From positions 496,001 through 560,000 of the forward strand of contig NZ_BKZW01000001.1 in the NCBI RefSeq assembly GCF_008974265.1: a stretch of 64,000 nucleotides of DNA, in the 5' to 3' direction. Source of the stretch: Dictyobacter vulcani. Lineage in GTDB: Bacteria > Chloroflexota > Ktedonobacteria > Ktedonobacterales > Ktedonobacteraceae. Shown here in pieces: positions 17,727 through 27,697 of the stretch. How positions within the stretch are numbered: the first letter of the stretch is position 1; every line of letters begins with the position of its first letter. Below the pieces are notes generated by a model. It was not told where the DNA came from and did no database searches. It saw only the letters and a program-made list of their open reading frames with translations. The translations under genes and the position numbers were made by a program.

Positions 17727-18317
17727 CTATCTCATACCAATACACCGGGCAAGAGTTTGCTGCAATGGATAAACACGTTCGCCAGGCAGCAAGGTCTTCG
17801 CTTTCGCTTCCTTGCCCTCTTGCAAGAGAGCATAGATCTTTCTCACCAATGGGGTTGCATCTCGAATCTCCATCGTCCATTCATTGACATACTGTTCAAT
17901 AATATGGCGGCTCAGCCCCACTTGAATACTGTTGATAGGAAGGCTTTTGCCCCGGAGAGATCGTTCAGGATCCCATTGCACGTGGACACGTGCCTGCTCA
18001 AATTGCGTGGCCCACTCGTCATAACTGCGGTAGACCGATGGATCATACGAGGTCAACACAGCCTGAGAAAGCGCCTCCTCCCAACCCTGCCGTGTCATGC
18101 GAATCGCCAGGATCATTTCCTGACCAGATTTGAGTCCCCAGTTGCTGCGCTCCATGAGCCATAAAAAAGAGGGCTTGATCCAGGTCATGCGATGCATTGA
18201 AAACGGGGGCACAAAGCGGTTGTGCTGTATCGCCGGCAGGGCAATCGCCTTCGCATAAGCCTGGTAGACCGTGATCGACCTGCGGTCATACTCAGCGCGA
18301 ATTTCGTTGATATTCAT
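17727..18317 (-). CDS. DUF4291 domain protein
   Basis: About 196 residues covering the whole DUF4291 family: IRAEYDRRSITVYQAY, ALPAIQHNRFVPPF, RMTWIKPSFLWLMERSNWG, LAIRMTRQGWEEAL, VHVQWDPERSLRGK, IQVGLSRHIIEQYVNEW. These are strongly conserved blocks of the family. Its biochemical role is unknown. A GTG at 18323 is an alternative start. No membrane segment. Confidence 0.9.
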   Translation of the reverse strand: MNINEIRAEYDRRSITVYQAYAKAIALPAIQHNRFVPPFSMHRMTWIKPSFLWLMERSNWGLKSGQEMILAIRMTRQGWEEALSQAVLTSYDPSVYRSYDEWATQFEQARVHVQWDPERSLRGKSLPINSIQVGLSRHIIEQYVNEWTMEIRDATPLVRKIYALLQEGKEAKAKTLLPGERVYPLQQTLARCIGMR

Positions 18318-18404
18318 GTCCACATCTTACACGAAGAGACCTTGATTGCATATCATTTCTCTAAATGACGTCTATAATACTATACTTATATTACTCATTT
18401 ATTG

Positions 18405-19897
18405 CGGAGGATTGGATCCCTAAATGAAGCCAGAAGATTGGTGAACTCCATTTCTGTGGGAAGCCAGCTCCTTGCAGTGCTCATGGGTTCTCATCAATAA
18501 TGAAGCAGTGCTCGAAGGGACATAACTCATGGGGTTTCAGATTCAACCAAATCGATGGGGCCATTGGACGAACCTTTGATTGGCTGATCTGCCCCAGCGC
18601 CTGGTGTATGATTAAGAAAACGAGCCTGCACATGGTATGTCTCTGATCCTAATTTCTCTCTCTCAGCTTATGTCTGCTCCTCGCTTTCCTTAAGATTTCG
18701 TTCTCAGACACACACTGAGCATGCGAATCTGACCCATACCTATCCTCTGCACAGTTTACCAGCTTTCCTACTATCGTAAAGAATAAGCCAAAAATTATAA
18801 TGTGGAGCGCAACAGATGTCGTTACGTCATTTAGATTATATTCCTTGCGATCTGACACGCTACAGCCAGCAAATTCTGCCAGCCTGGCGCGATGCCCAGA
18901 GCGGGATTCTGCAGCCGCTACGCGAGATTATGGCTTCTGCCAGCCATTTTTCCACCTGGTACGTGTTTAATATTCCTAATCCGCTACCTGATATTTTTTT
19001 TGCTGGACCACGATGCGCCTTTGGTTGGGATCTTTTTAAAAAGGATCGGAGCGTCTGGCCCCAAATTCTAGGCCCTCGTGATCTGCCATCCCCTCTGCGC
19101 GATATTCTCCTTCAGGATGCAGAGGAGAGACGTGAATTAGATATCTGGAGGCTCTTCTCTCGCCACCTCCCTGCATTTCTTGAGGGCAATGAGCACGCCC
19201 AGTCACAAGAATTTCTCTTACAATGCCTCTTCTATACGTTTTGTTGCCAGCTTCCCGAGGAAACCATGCTCGATAGCCGTGTACTGATAGAGGAGGGAGT
19301 TTCTTTATGGGACGAGTATATGGCCAGGAGTTCACAGGTAAAAGCGCTCTGGGATACATTCAGCCAACCAGCGCCGCAACCGCTGGCCGATCAGTTGCTC
19401 GCCCCTCGAACGTATCAGGACTATCTCACCACAACATTACATGCCGAAGCTTTTCCACGGGCTATTCTTCATAATTTCGATATCTTCGGTTTCATTGATC
19501 ATGAGGAGACGGTTCGTCTGGTCACCAATCTGCCCACCAGGGAACGCCCCGACCTGGAGGGCATTGTGTATGGATGTGTGCGCGATCGAGACAATAAGAA
19601 ATGGCTTCTGCCCCCAGATTTAGAACAATTGTATCGCAAACAGTTCTATGGTGAGTTGCAGAGTCTGGACGTTTATCGCGCCATGTGTGCCTACTGGAAC
19701 GAACATTCTCATCAGGAGTTTCAAAGCAATGTCGATACATACTACCAGTGGTTACACCGCACGGAAGCAACGATGCTGGCCCGATTTCGGTACGCCGCAG
19801 AACATGGTTGGGGCATGATCGAGATTCGCGTCTAACATCATCTACCCCACACTAGATACGTCAGATGTATCGATTATGTGCCAGCGCCACAAAAAAG
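18405..19897 (+). repeat. Inverted duplication, copy B
   Basis: Inverted homologue of 1668-4605. It begins with the last codons of a kinase gene (AEDWIPK and stop, 18404-18427), continues through a 390-base spacer and the intact 339-codon gene and ends beyond the stop in ATTATGTGCC plus a CAAAAAA tract. Identity by eye is high but transitions are frequent, so the duplication is not very recent. Confidence 0.8.
18816..19835 (+). CDS. Intact 339-residue protein of unknown function
   Basis: Homologue of the gene broken by ISL3 at 1733-4186. Start ATG at 18816 after GTGGAG. It is predicted soluble and mainly helical, rich in aromatic residues (WPQILGPRDLPSPLRDILL, FYTFCCQLPEETML, FDIFGFIDHEETVRLV, FRYAAEHGWGMIEIRV). 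No family is recognised. Both copies lie next to Ser/Thr kinase sequence: a kinase 3' end upstream in each, and here a full kinase-TPR gene 384 bases downstream on the same strand, so a link to kinase signalling is possible. Confidence 0.75.
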   Translation: MSLRHLDYIPCDLTRYSQQILPAWRDAQSGILQPLREIMASASHFSTWYVFNIPNPLPDIFFAGPRCAFGWDLFKKDRSVWPQILGPRDLPSPLRDILLQDAEERRELDIWRLFSRHLPAFLEGNEHAQSQEFLLQCLFYTFCCQLPEETMLDSRVLIEEGVSLWDEYMARSSQVKALWDTFSQPAPQPLADQLLAPRTYQDYLTTTLHAEAFPRAILHNFDIFGFIDHEETVRLVTNLPTRERPDLEGIVYGCVRDRDNKKWLLPPDLEQLYRKQFYGELQSLDVYRAMCAYWNEHSHQEFQSNVDTYYQWLHRTEATMLARFRYAAEHGWGMIEIRV

Positions 19898-20218
19898 TTG
19901 CAAATTTTTTTGTTGTTCCTGGCATACAATCACTGTAAACCAGCGTCGTGGAGAACTTTTTCGAGGAGATCTTTGATACTAAGTGAGTCATCCCAATAAG
20001 TATGACTTTTAATCTTTTCCCAACAGACATACTCTCTTTATATCTTAAACGCACGAGTACAAAAGGACTCGGAGCCCTCATGCCTGCTTCAAAGAGCTTC
20101 GGAGGAATGTCCGACCAACACCCTTTTTTTCTTGACGGAGATATAGCTATACTCTACAATACAAATCGAGCAAGCAACCCATTATGACCATATTATTGCT
20201 CGTCGGGAGTAAGAAAAG
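19836..20218 (+). other. Intergenic region with the kinase promoter
   Basis: Beyond the duplicated stretch (to about 19897) this holds no gene. It includes the promoter at 20132-20160 and an AAGAAAAG ribosome-binding site before the GTG start at 20219. Confidence 0.5.
20132..20160 (+). promoter_or_regulatory. Sigma-70-type promoter of the kinase-TPR gene
   Basis: TTGACG at 20132-20137 and TACAAT at 20155-20160 with an exact 17-base spacer. Transcription would start near 20167, about 50 bases before the GTG start codon. Confidence 0.7.
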
Positions 20219-20546
20219 GTGCCAGATCGTTCAGGACAACAATTTGGGAACTATCGACTCAAAAAGAGGATTGGAAAAGGCGGCTTCGGCGAAGTTTACC
20301 TGGCTGAGCACATTGGACGGGGCACCCAGGTTGCGCTTAAGGTGCTGCGAGCGAGCCTGACACAGGAAACATTTATCAAGGCCTTCCATTGTCAAGGCCG
20401 GTGTCATGACGAGCCGATTTGGAATTGGTCGCCCCAATCAAACGAACGTTAAAAAACAAACTTTGAGAACGTCGGCGATGAAAACGCCGACCAAACCGCG
20501 CCGGAATCCAGGCGACCCCAACGCCGACATCGTGAACGTCGGTTGA

Positions 20547-21341
20547 CTACACGCCGGTGGGTAAATCGCCGGCGGCATGCCGTGCTGTGTCTGACAAGGT
20601 TGAGGGGCTTCGGCTCTCTGTTCGGCGCTCCTTCATGCGGTAACTGCCCCCATTGATAGCGATGACCTCTGCATGATGCAGGAGCCGGTCAAGCAAAGCC
20701 GTCGCCAGCACCTCGTCCCCCAGTAACGCTCCCCAGCCAGTAAAGCTGGTATTGGACGTCAGGATAATGGAGCCGTGCTCATAGCGAGCCGCCACCAGCT
20801 CAAAGAAGTGATGAGCCTGCTCGGCGGTGAGCCTGGTGTAGCCCACCTCATCAATGATGAGCAAACTGGGCGCGATGTAGCGCCGCAGGCGCTGACGCAT
20901 GAGACCAGGATGCGAGGCGCTCTCCAGGGACTGAGCCAGTTCCGCCAGCGTCGTAAACAGGACTGTGTGTCCCTCTGCCAGTGCTCGATTGGCCAGAGCC
21001 AGGCTCAAATGCGTCTTGCCCGTTCCAGGAGGGCCCAGAAAGACCACATTGGTGCAGGTCCGCACAAAGGACAGATCAGCCAACTCCCGGATGCGCCGCT
21101 CAGAGAGCGAGGGTTGGAACGAAAAGTCGAAACCCTCCACCGTCTTTTTGCTGGGAATGCGTGCGGCCTTGAGACGGCGGGCCGTGGCTTTTTGCTCGCG
21201 GCCATCCAGCTCTGCGCCCAGGGCCCGCTCCACCATGGTTTCATACGTCCACTGCTCTCGCCGGGCAGTTTCCAGCAACCGGGGTAACGCCGTTTGCAGG
21301 TGGGTCAAGTTCAGTTGCTTGTACGCGGTGATCGACTTCAT
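20547..21341 (-). CDS. istB: IS21 helper ATPase IstB
   Basis: 264 residues from the ATG at 21341, which overlaps the istA stop as ATGA (translational coupling). An AAA+ ATPase with Walker A GPPGTGKTHLSLAL, Walker B SLLIIDEVGY, sensor SIILTSNTSF and the C-terminal LLDRLLHHAEVIAINGGSYR typical of IstB. It activates target-bound IstA. The frame is intact. Confidence 0.95.
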   Translation of the reverse strand: MKSITAYKQLNLTHLQTALPRLLETARREQWTYETMVERALGAELDGREQKATARRLKAARIPSKKTVEGFDFSFQPSLSERRIRELADLSFVRTCTNVVFLGPPGTGKTHLSLALANRALAEGHTVLFTTLAELAQSLESASHPGLMRQRLRRYIAPSLLIIDEVGYTRLTAEQAHHFFELVAARYEHGSIILTSNTSFTGWGALLGDEVLATALLDRLLHHAEVIAINGGSYRMKERRTESRSPSTLSDTARHAAGDLPTGV

Positions 21342-22587
21342 GCACCCACCTCCGCTACGGATGGCACGCCACAATACTGATCATACTCGGCCAGAGCCCG
21401 GCTTTGCACCTGAGGTGCCTGCTGCTGGTGGCCTAACGGTGCTGCTGTTCGTCGGATCGCCGAGGTTGAGGGAACACCCGTCCATTGCTCTGGATGCGGC
21501 ACACTCTCTTGTGAGCGAGGACGCTTCTCGATGGCAAACACCTCTTGCCCCTGCGACCAAACAGTGAGCACACCCTTGCGTTCGCGAACCTGCACCATGT
21601 TGCCAGCCAGATGCAGATTGCCTGGCAATCCGTAGAGCACGCCATCGTAAGAGACATAGCCATCCCAGGTCACTTTGCGTTCTTCGGTGGCAAAGCGCTC
21701 CCAGGCAAAGGCCTGAGGCAAGGGTTGGAGCTTCTCCACCTCCAAACGATCGACCGGGCGGGCATGGGTTGTGCGGTGCACGCGGGAATTGATGCGCTCA
21801 CACCAGCGATGGGCCTGGCGATTGAGATCATCGAGATCGGTGAAGGTCACCCCGGCCCAAAAGCTCTGCTTCACATAACTCACGGTGCGCTCGACCTTGC
21901 CTTTCGTCTGTGGCGTGTAGGGCTTGCAGACGCGGGCAGTGACCCCAATGGAGACCATGAAGTCAGCAAAGCGAGGATTCCAACGGGGCTTGTTCTCCTG
22001 CATTTCGAGCAACACGCTTTTCATGCGGTCAGTCAGCGCACACCTGGTCAGGCCTCCGAAGTATTCAAACGCCTCCATCAAGGAGCGAATGAGCGTCGGA
22101 GTATCGCAACGCTTCACAAACGTCACAAAGCGCATGCGCGAATAGCCTAGCACGGCAGTAAAGCCATAGAATTTATGGATGATGCCCTCCTGTTCATAGG
22201 TGAACTCCCCCAATCGAATTGCACCTGTTGGCCAGGCTCAGTTTCATAGCGTTGCACGGGCGCATGTCCTGCCACCGCCGGTCGCAGGGGATGGACAAAC
22301 TCCTTCAAGATACTAATCCCGCCGGTGTACCCCATCGGCTGTAACCTTGCGTAGATCACTTCACAATTCGTGCAATGATCTTCCATCACCCAACGCGTAA
22401 TCTGTTCTTTGAACGGATCAAGCTTGGAAGGCCGAGGCGGGCGCGGTTTGGGGATCACCGCTTCTGGGTGCGCGAGATATTTGCGCACAGTGGTCCGCGA
22501 AATGTCCAATTTCTGGGCAATTTCCTGGACAGTCTTCCCTTGTTGATGCAAATCGTGTATCGTATTCACGGTCTGACTCCTGAGCAT
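21338..22587 (-). pseudogene. istA: IS21 transposase IstA, single frameshift
   Basis: The N-terminal part starts at 22587 (MLRSQTVNTIHDLHQQGKTV) with a helix-turn-helix (VQEIAQKLDISRTTVRKYL) and reaches the first catalytic region QVQFDWG. The rest (EFTYEQEGIIHKFYGFTAVL onward, with CKPYTPQTKGKVERTVSYVK as the Glu region) lies in the other frame. The break is near 22207 in a run of five C on the plus strand: GAT TGG GGG AGT must be GAT TGG GGG GAG. One restored base gives a normal 416-residue IstA. A -1 ribosomal slip on the G-run would also restore it. Confidence 0.9.
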
Positions 22588-25579
22588 GGTCGGTCTCCTG
22601 AGGTTGTGTTTTTGATTTTCCTCAGAATACCGCCTTCTTGGGGGTCGGTCAATTCTTCACCGGCTCAAGTGTACACCGTCTTTAATACCATCACGAGACA
22701 CGGGTCCTCAGTCAATTAGAGCACCCCAATATCGTACATCTTTTCGATTACGGAGTAGAGCAAACAACGCCTTTCGTTGTGCTTGAGTATGCCGAAAACG
22801 GATCGCTGAGCACACGGTATCCGTTGGGTGTGACGTTTCCCTTTGTCAGTATCGCATCCTATACACGGCAAATTGCCGAGGCTCTCCAATATGCCCATGA
22901 CCGGGACATCATGCATCGTGATGTCAAACCAGACAATATGTTGTTGGGAAATAATGGCGAAATCCTGCTCAGCGATTTTGGCCTGGCCGCTTTAGCACCT
23001 GAAGGGCAAATCGATCCTGATGATCCACTGCGCTTTATGGGAACACTAAGATATATGGCACCTGAACAATTCATTGGGCAACCTCACCTTGCCAGCGATC
23101 AGTTTGCTCTGGCAGTGATAGTCTATACATGGATTTGTGGCGTCTATCCTTTTCAAAGTGATTCCAGGGAGTTGGCTCTCCCACACATGTCTGCCTCACC
23201 TCCTTTACTCAGCACAAAAGTGCCAGATATTTCGCCTGAGGTAGAGCAGGTCATCGTCAAGGCTCTGGACAGGTGGCCAGCCAACCGCTTTGCCAGTGTG
23301 CTAGAATTTGCTCAGGCACTGGAGCAAGCTTGCCAAAAAACCATCGATTTTTTCCCTCTCCCAGAAGGAATACAAAAGAACGCCAGAATGTGGATGGGCG
23401 AAGCATCCATCCATTTGAGTGCTAAACGCTATCAAGAAGTCATTGCCGCCTGTGACCGCGCTTTAGAAGCGAAAACTGATTTTGCCTGGGCCTATTCACT
23501 ACGAGGGCTGGCCTATTACAACCTCAATGCATACACTAAAGCAATTGAAAACTATGACCGTGCCATTGAGCTTGCTCCTCAATATGTACAAGCACTCTCC
23601 AACAGGGGCACGGCCTACCACGCTCTCAAACAATATCAGCAGGCGCTAGATGATTACGACCGCGCCATTGACAGCGACTCCACGGATGCAATGGCTCACA
23701 ACAATCGCGGCTGGACCCACTATCGCCTGGGCAATTATCAACAGGCCATAGACAACTATCAGCGCGCCCTCGCGCTCAGACCCCGCTTCGCACTAGCCCA
23801 TGTCAATCTTGGCCTGGCCTACTACGAACTCAAAGAATACGAAACAGCCCTGGCATCGTTCAGACAAGCGTTGGAAATAGATCCGAAATACCAGCGGGCT
23901 TATATTCAACAAGGGCGTACATTTGTTGTCCTAGAAGAATATCAGAAATCGGTTGAGGCATATACTCGCGCGATAGAACTCAATCCACAAGATAAGATGG
24001 CGTATCATAATCGTGGCCGATCGAATCGCATGCTCAAGGCATACGAAAAAGCCCTGGAGGATTTTGCGCAGGCACTGCAACTGAAACCGGATGACGCGCT
24101 CGTGTATAACAGTCGCGGCTGGATGTACAATGAAATGAAAGAGTATAAACTGGCTCTCGCTGATTTTGAGCACGCATCAGAATTAGATGAAAAACTGGTT
24201 AATGCTCGCAATGGCCTGGAAAAGGTATATTGTGCCCTGAACAAACACCAGGAGCTTATCAAATTCTATAGCCAATCGATAGAACACAACCAACAGAACG
24301 CAACAGCATACAAGAATCGTGGCCAGACTTACTATACCCTGCAAGACTACTCCAAAGCGCTGGCTGACTTTGAGCAGACTATCAGTCTCAATCCACGTTG
24401 GGCACTGGCTCATATGCATCGCGGCTTCGCCCTCAATAAACTGAAAAAACATCAACAGGCCGTGGAAGCTTTCGTACAAGCAGTGGAACTAGATGCAAAA
24501 CTATTCGATGCCTGGTTTGGTCAAGGGCAGGCCTATCTGCATTTGAAGGAATATCAGAAATCGATCGAAGCCTATGATCAGGTTATTGCCCTGAATCCTA
24601 AATACGTCGTAGCCTACAACAACCGTGGTTGGAGCTATTTTTTACAGAAACAATCCCATGAAGCAATAAAGGACTATAATCAGGCACTTGAACTCGATCC
24701 CAAATACGTATCGGCTCTTAATAATCGCGGCTGGGCCCGTTATTTTCTCAAAGATTATACGCACGCGCTCACAGACTTTGAGCACGCCCTCAGCCTGGAC
24801 TCAAATCATCTGAAGGCTTTGGTTAATCGCGGACTAACCTACTATCAACTGAAGGCATACGATACAGCACTAGAAGTTTTTGCTCAGGTCCTGGAAAAAG
24901 ATGCGCACAACGTGCGCGCATGGAATAGTCGCGGCTGGGTCTATTATGCCTTGAAGCAGTATGAGCAGGCGCTTGCTGACTACAATCAAGCCCTCACACT
25001 CAATCCCACTAAACCTATTTCCCTCTACATTGATCGTGCCTGGATTTACGCGGAACGTGGCGATTTCCAACAAGCGCTGGAGGATTGTGGAAAAGCTTTG
25101 TGCCTCGATGATGCTTATCCAATTGTTTATGCCTATCGGGCACGAGTGTATTGCCTGCAAGGTCATCCTGATCAGGCCCTGGCTGATTGTGAGCGAGCAC
25201 TAGAGCTAGATACACACTGTGCTGACGCGTATGCGGTGCGCGGGCTCGTCTCTTTTCATCAGGGCAACTATAGTCAGGCCCGCAATGATTTTGAGCAAGC
25301 TCTCTCTCTAGGCAAGAATCTCTTCTGGATCGATGAAGAGTTTGCGAGCGTTTGTGGCATACTGGAAAATGCAAATTGAGGGACCACACTTTCCAATCCT
25401 GGTAATAAGCAATGGTTGAAATGGAAAAGGCACGCTCGTACAAGCATCTCAGCATGCCATTCCTAATGCACCAGAGTCAATGCTTCAGTTCACCAGAAAT
25501 GTTACAGGTGGGAAAAAGATGAATGTTGAAACGCTACAAATGCTCGTGATGAAGCAAAAGCACAAAAGGAATTTGCACG

Positions 25580-26752
25580 ATGAAAGAAGAAGCGAGAGTA
25601 TATCTCAACGAGGCTCTGGACTATATCCAGGAACACTCAGTCAGAAGAGCGTACATCGATTGGCAGGTGTTGCGCAAGGAGGTCTATGCACAAGCTTCCC
25701 ACGCTCAGACACCCGCACAGGTCTATCCAGCCATCAAAAAAGCCCTCTTCCTTTTGGATGATCATCATAGTTTCTTTTCTGACCCGGAAAGCGTTCAGTT
25801 GCAAAACCAGGGGCTGGCAAAACAGTTTGGGCTACGCATTATCTGCCCTGAAGGAGTGGTTGGACTGGTCTATCCTGGCAGCCCGGCAGAACAGGCCGGG
25901 GTACACATCGGTGATCAGGTTGAAACGATCAATGGTCAACCGATGGCGCGCTGGTCTATCTGGCAACTCCGAACGCTTCTGGTCTTTGGGTATGGGTATA
26001 ACGATCTGGAACTGACCCTCAAACCAGCAGGAAAACCGTTCGTCCGTTCTGTTCATTTACAGGCCACTGCTTACACAACGATCAGAAAACCAGAGAGGAG
26101 AGAGATTGCACACAAGATCGGCTATCTCGATCTGCCTGGACTGATGGGCAGTCAAGAACAAGCCATAGAGTATGCCCAGTTGACTCAACAGCTCATTCGT
26201 GAAATTGACCCAAGCAATCCCTGTGGGTGGGTGATTGATCTGAGGCGCAATACGGGATGGAATATGTGGCCGATGGTGGCAGGGCTCGGACCCATTGTAG
26301 GGGAAGGGGAGTGGCTTACCTTTGTAGCGTCTCAAGAACAGCAGATGGCTTTCTATCGTGACGGTCAGGCAGGGATCTCGCCTGATACTGTGCTCGTCAA
26401 CGTGGAGAGGCCCTATCACCTCAAACATCCCAGGCCTCCAGTCGCAGTACTGACCAGCCAGTTAACATCCAGTTCCGGCGAGTTCACCGCCCTGATGTTC
26501 CGTGGCCTTCCACGCACCCGCAGCTTTGGTGAGCCAACACAAGGTGTTCCTACGGCTAACGAGCATAAGAATTTGAGCGATGGAGCGGCACTGATACTCA
26601 CAACCGCATTAGGAGCAGATCGGACAGGTCAGACCTATGACAGTCCATTGATCCCGGATTGCCCTGTCAAGATTGATTGGACACATCTGGGCACACCTGA
26701 TGATCCTGTCCTACAGGCCGCTGTCCAATGGCTTCAAGTTGAAGAAGGCTGA
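25580..26752 (+). CDS. S41 family peptidase with PDZ domain
   Basis: A 390-residue protein. N-terminal helical region, a PDZ domain at about residues 88-155 (GLVYPGSPAEQAGVHIGDQV, ETINGQPM), then the tail-specific protease fold (IGYLDLPGLMG, GWVIDLRRNTGWNMWPM) and the catalytic Ser in VLTSQLTSSSGEFTALMFRG. There is no obvious signal peptide or membrane span, which is unusual for carboxy-terminal processing proteases and suggests a cytoplasmic form. Start ATG at 25580 after AAGGAA. Confidence 0.92.
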   Translation: MKEEARVYLNEALDYIQEHSVRRAYIDWQVLRKEVYAQASHAQTPAQVYPAIKKALFLLDDHHSFFSDPESVQLQNQGLAKQFGLRIICPEGVVGLVYPGSPAEQAGVHIGDQVETINGQPMARWSIWQLRTLLVFGYGYNDLELTLKPAGKPFVRSVHLQATAYTTIRKPERREIAHKIGYLDLPGLMGSQEQAIEYAQLTQQLIREIDPSNPCGWVIDLRRNTGWNMWPMVAGLGPIVGEGEWLTFVASQEQQMAFYRDGQAGISPDTVLVNVERPYHLKHPRPPVAVLTSQLTSSSGEFTALMFRGLPRTRSFGEPTQGVPTANEHKNLSDGAALILTTALGADRTGQTYDSPLIPDCPVKIDWTHLGTPDDPVLQAAVQWLQVEEG

Positions 26753-26804
26753 CTGTAAGCGCCTCCAGCTGCGTCTCAAATCATCTCCCAGCATCTATTT
26801 GGAG

Positions 26805-27179
26805 TCAAAATATTTTTTTGTTATTCCTTGCAAGCCAGAGAACAATCGAAAGGGAAAACACGCTCATGACCATCTGTGTAGCGGCAGTAAGAAGCATCCA
26901 CCGGAGAAAGACACGCCCCCATGATTGAACGATGGCCAGGGGAACAATGATGCCCAACACAAACATTCCTAACACTATGATAGTGAAGAGCCATGCCCTC
27001 ACCCTGTGAGGAAAGGTCGGGAGTGGGGCGCTCGCATCCCCTAAGCCAAACCGGCCCCCAAACGCCCAATACACATGAAACACAATAAAGACAATGACCC
27101 ACCCTAGAGATGCAGATCCTGCCCACAGAATTCTGTTTTGTTCTTCGCCGCCGTTCAGTTGACTCTCGCTATTTATCAT
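26805..27179 (-). CDS. DUF3995-like membrane protein
   Basis: 124 residues with three or four hydrophobic segments: WVIVFIVFHVYWAFGG (residues 27-42, containing the FHVYWAxGG signature of DUF3995), WLFTIIVLGMFVLGIIVPLA, and LLTAATQMVMSVFSLSIVLW. Start ATG at 27179 after AAAGGGAA. Probably a small inner-membrane protein of unknown role. It converges with the peptidase gene. Confidence 0.7.
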   Translation of the reverse strand: MINSESQLNGGEEQNRILWAGSASLGWVIVFIVFHVYWAFGGRFGLGDASAPLPTFPHRVRAWLFTIIVLGMFVLGIIVPLAIVQSWGRVFLRWMLLTAATQMVMSVFSLSIVLWLARNNKKIF

Positions 27180-27445
27180 ATACCGTTCCCTTTCACGCGT
27201 CAGATTTCATCATAGTTACACACTCATATGACATGTTGGAAGGTGAAAGTATGACCGACAGCAAATATCCATTGTGATCACACCTCCTGAATCTATGGCG
27301 CTTTTAGTAAATACATCCTATGACATAGAATATGCCGCCGGTTATACACTAGGGGTTAGAATATATTGCAGCAAGCTATTTCTTCTAATTTTCTCCTGAC
27401 AGCTTGCCTTTTGCGAATTTCAGCTGAGCCATAAATTGGGATATA

Positions 27446-27697
27446 ATGTTTGTAGTTCCCGCCACAAATGCATTGGAAACTGCAAAAAAACTGCAAATAC
27501 AGCTTTTCAGAGGAGCAGATCGATTGAGTATCTTAGAAGAGATTGTTGGTGCATTATCCGACACTGATCGAAATAGCAAAATGAGGAAACTAGGCGATCT
27601 AGAACTGTTTATGGATTACGGATTTGGTCGTCGTCAAGACGTTTCAAATAAGGAGTTTGTTCAAGGTATCTCCTTGCTCGTCAAAGCTGCGCCTTAG
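27446..27697 (+). CDS. Hypothetical protein, up to 83 residues
   Basis: An open frame of protein-like composition (NALETAKKLQIQLFRGADRL, SILEEIVGALSDTDR, RKLGDLELFMDYGF). The ATG at 27446 overlaps a TATAAT box at 27442-27447, so the real start is probably later (TTG at 27470). The stop coincides with the insertion point of the next IS but would be a stop without it as well. No family recognised. Confidence 0.4.
   Translation: MFVVPATNALETAKKLQIQLFRGADRLSILEEIVGALSDTDRNSKMRKLGDLELFMDYGFGRRQDVSNKEFVQGISLLVKAAP

Larger units (their letters stand above)
20390..22687 (-). mobile_element. IS21-family insertion sequence, 2298 bp
   Basis: A 4-bp target duplication CCAT at 20386-20389 and 22688-22691. 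The ends align imperfectly (TGTCAAGGCCGGTGTCATGA against TATTAAAGACGGTGTACACT, then both have GAGCCG). Multiple CGCCGAC/GTCGGCG repeats at 20470-20575 inside the left end are probably IstA binding sites. The genes istA and istB lie on the minus strand with the usual overlap. Confidence 0.93.
20219..25379 (+). pseudogene. Ser/Thr protein kinase with C-terminal TPR array, split by IS21
   Basis: Without the IS and one CCAT duplication the gene encodes 952 residues. The first 57 (GTG start at 20219) hold the glycine loop (IGKGGFGEVYLAEH) and the catalytic Lys (VALKVL). After the IS, from 22692, the frame continues HETRVLSQLEHPNIVHLFDY (helix C Glu), MHRDVKPDNMLLGNNGEILL, SDFGLAAL, and APEQFIGQPHLASDQFALAV. 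From about residue 290 to the end are roughly 19 tetratricopeptide repeats with the usual W/G/Y/A/P spacing (AWAYSLRGLAYYNLNAYTKA). No membrane span separates the two parts. Such kinase-TPR proteins phosphorylate and scaffold signalling partners. Downstream of the IS, the first internal start is at 22779 but it lacks the glycine loop and Lys, so the present product cannot be an active kinase. Confidence 0.93.

Noticed and set aside
23340-25370. Near-regular DNA repeats in the TPR region as a repeat array or CRISPR-like structure
   Set aside because: The 102-base periodicity is explained by 34-residue TPR units; DNA identity between units is low.
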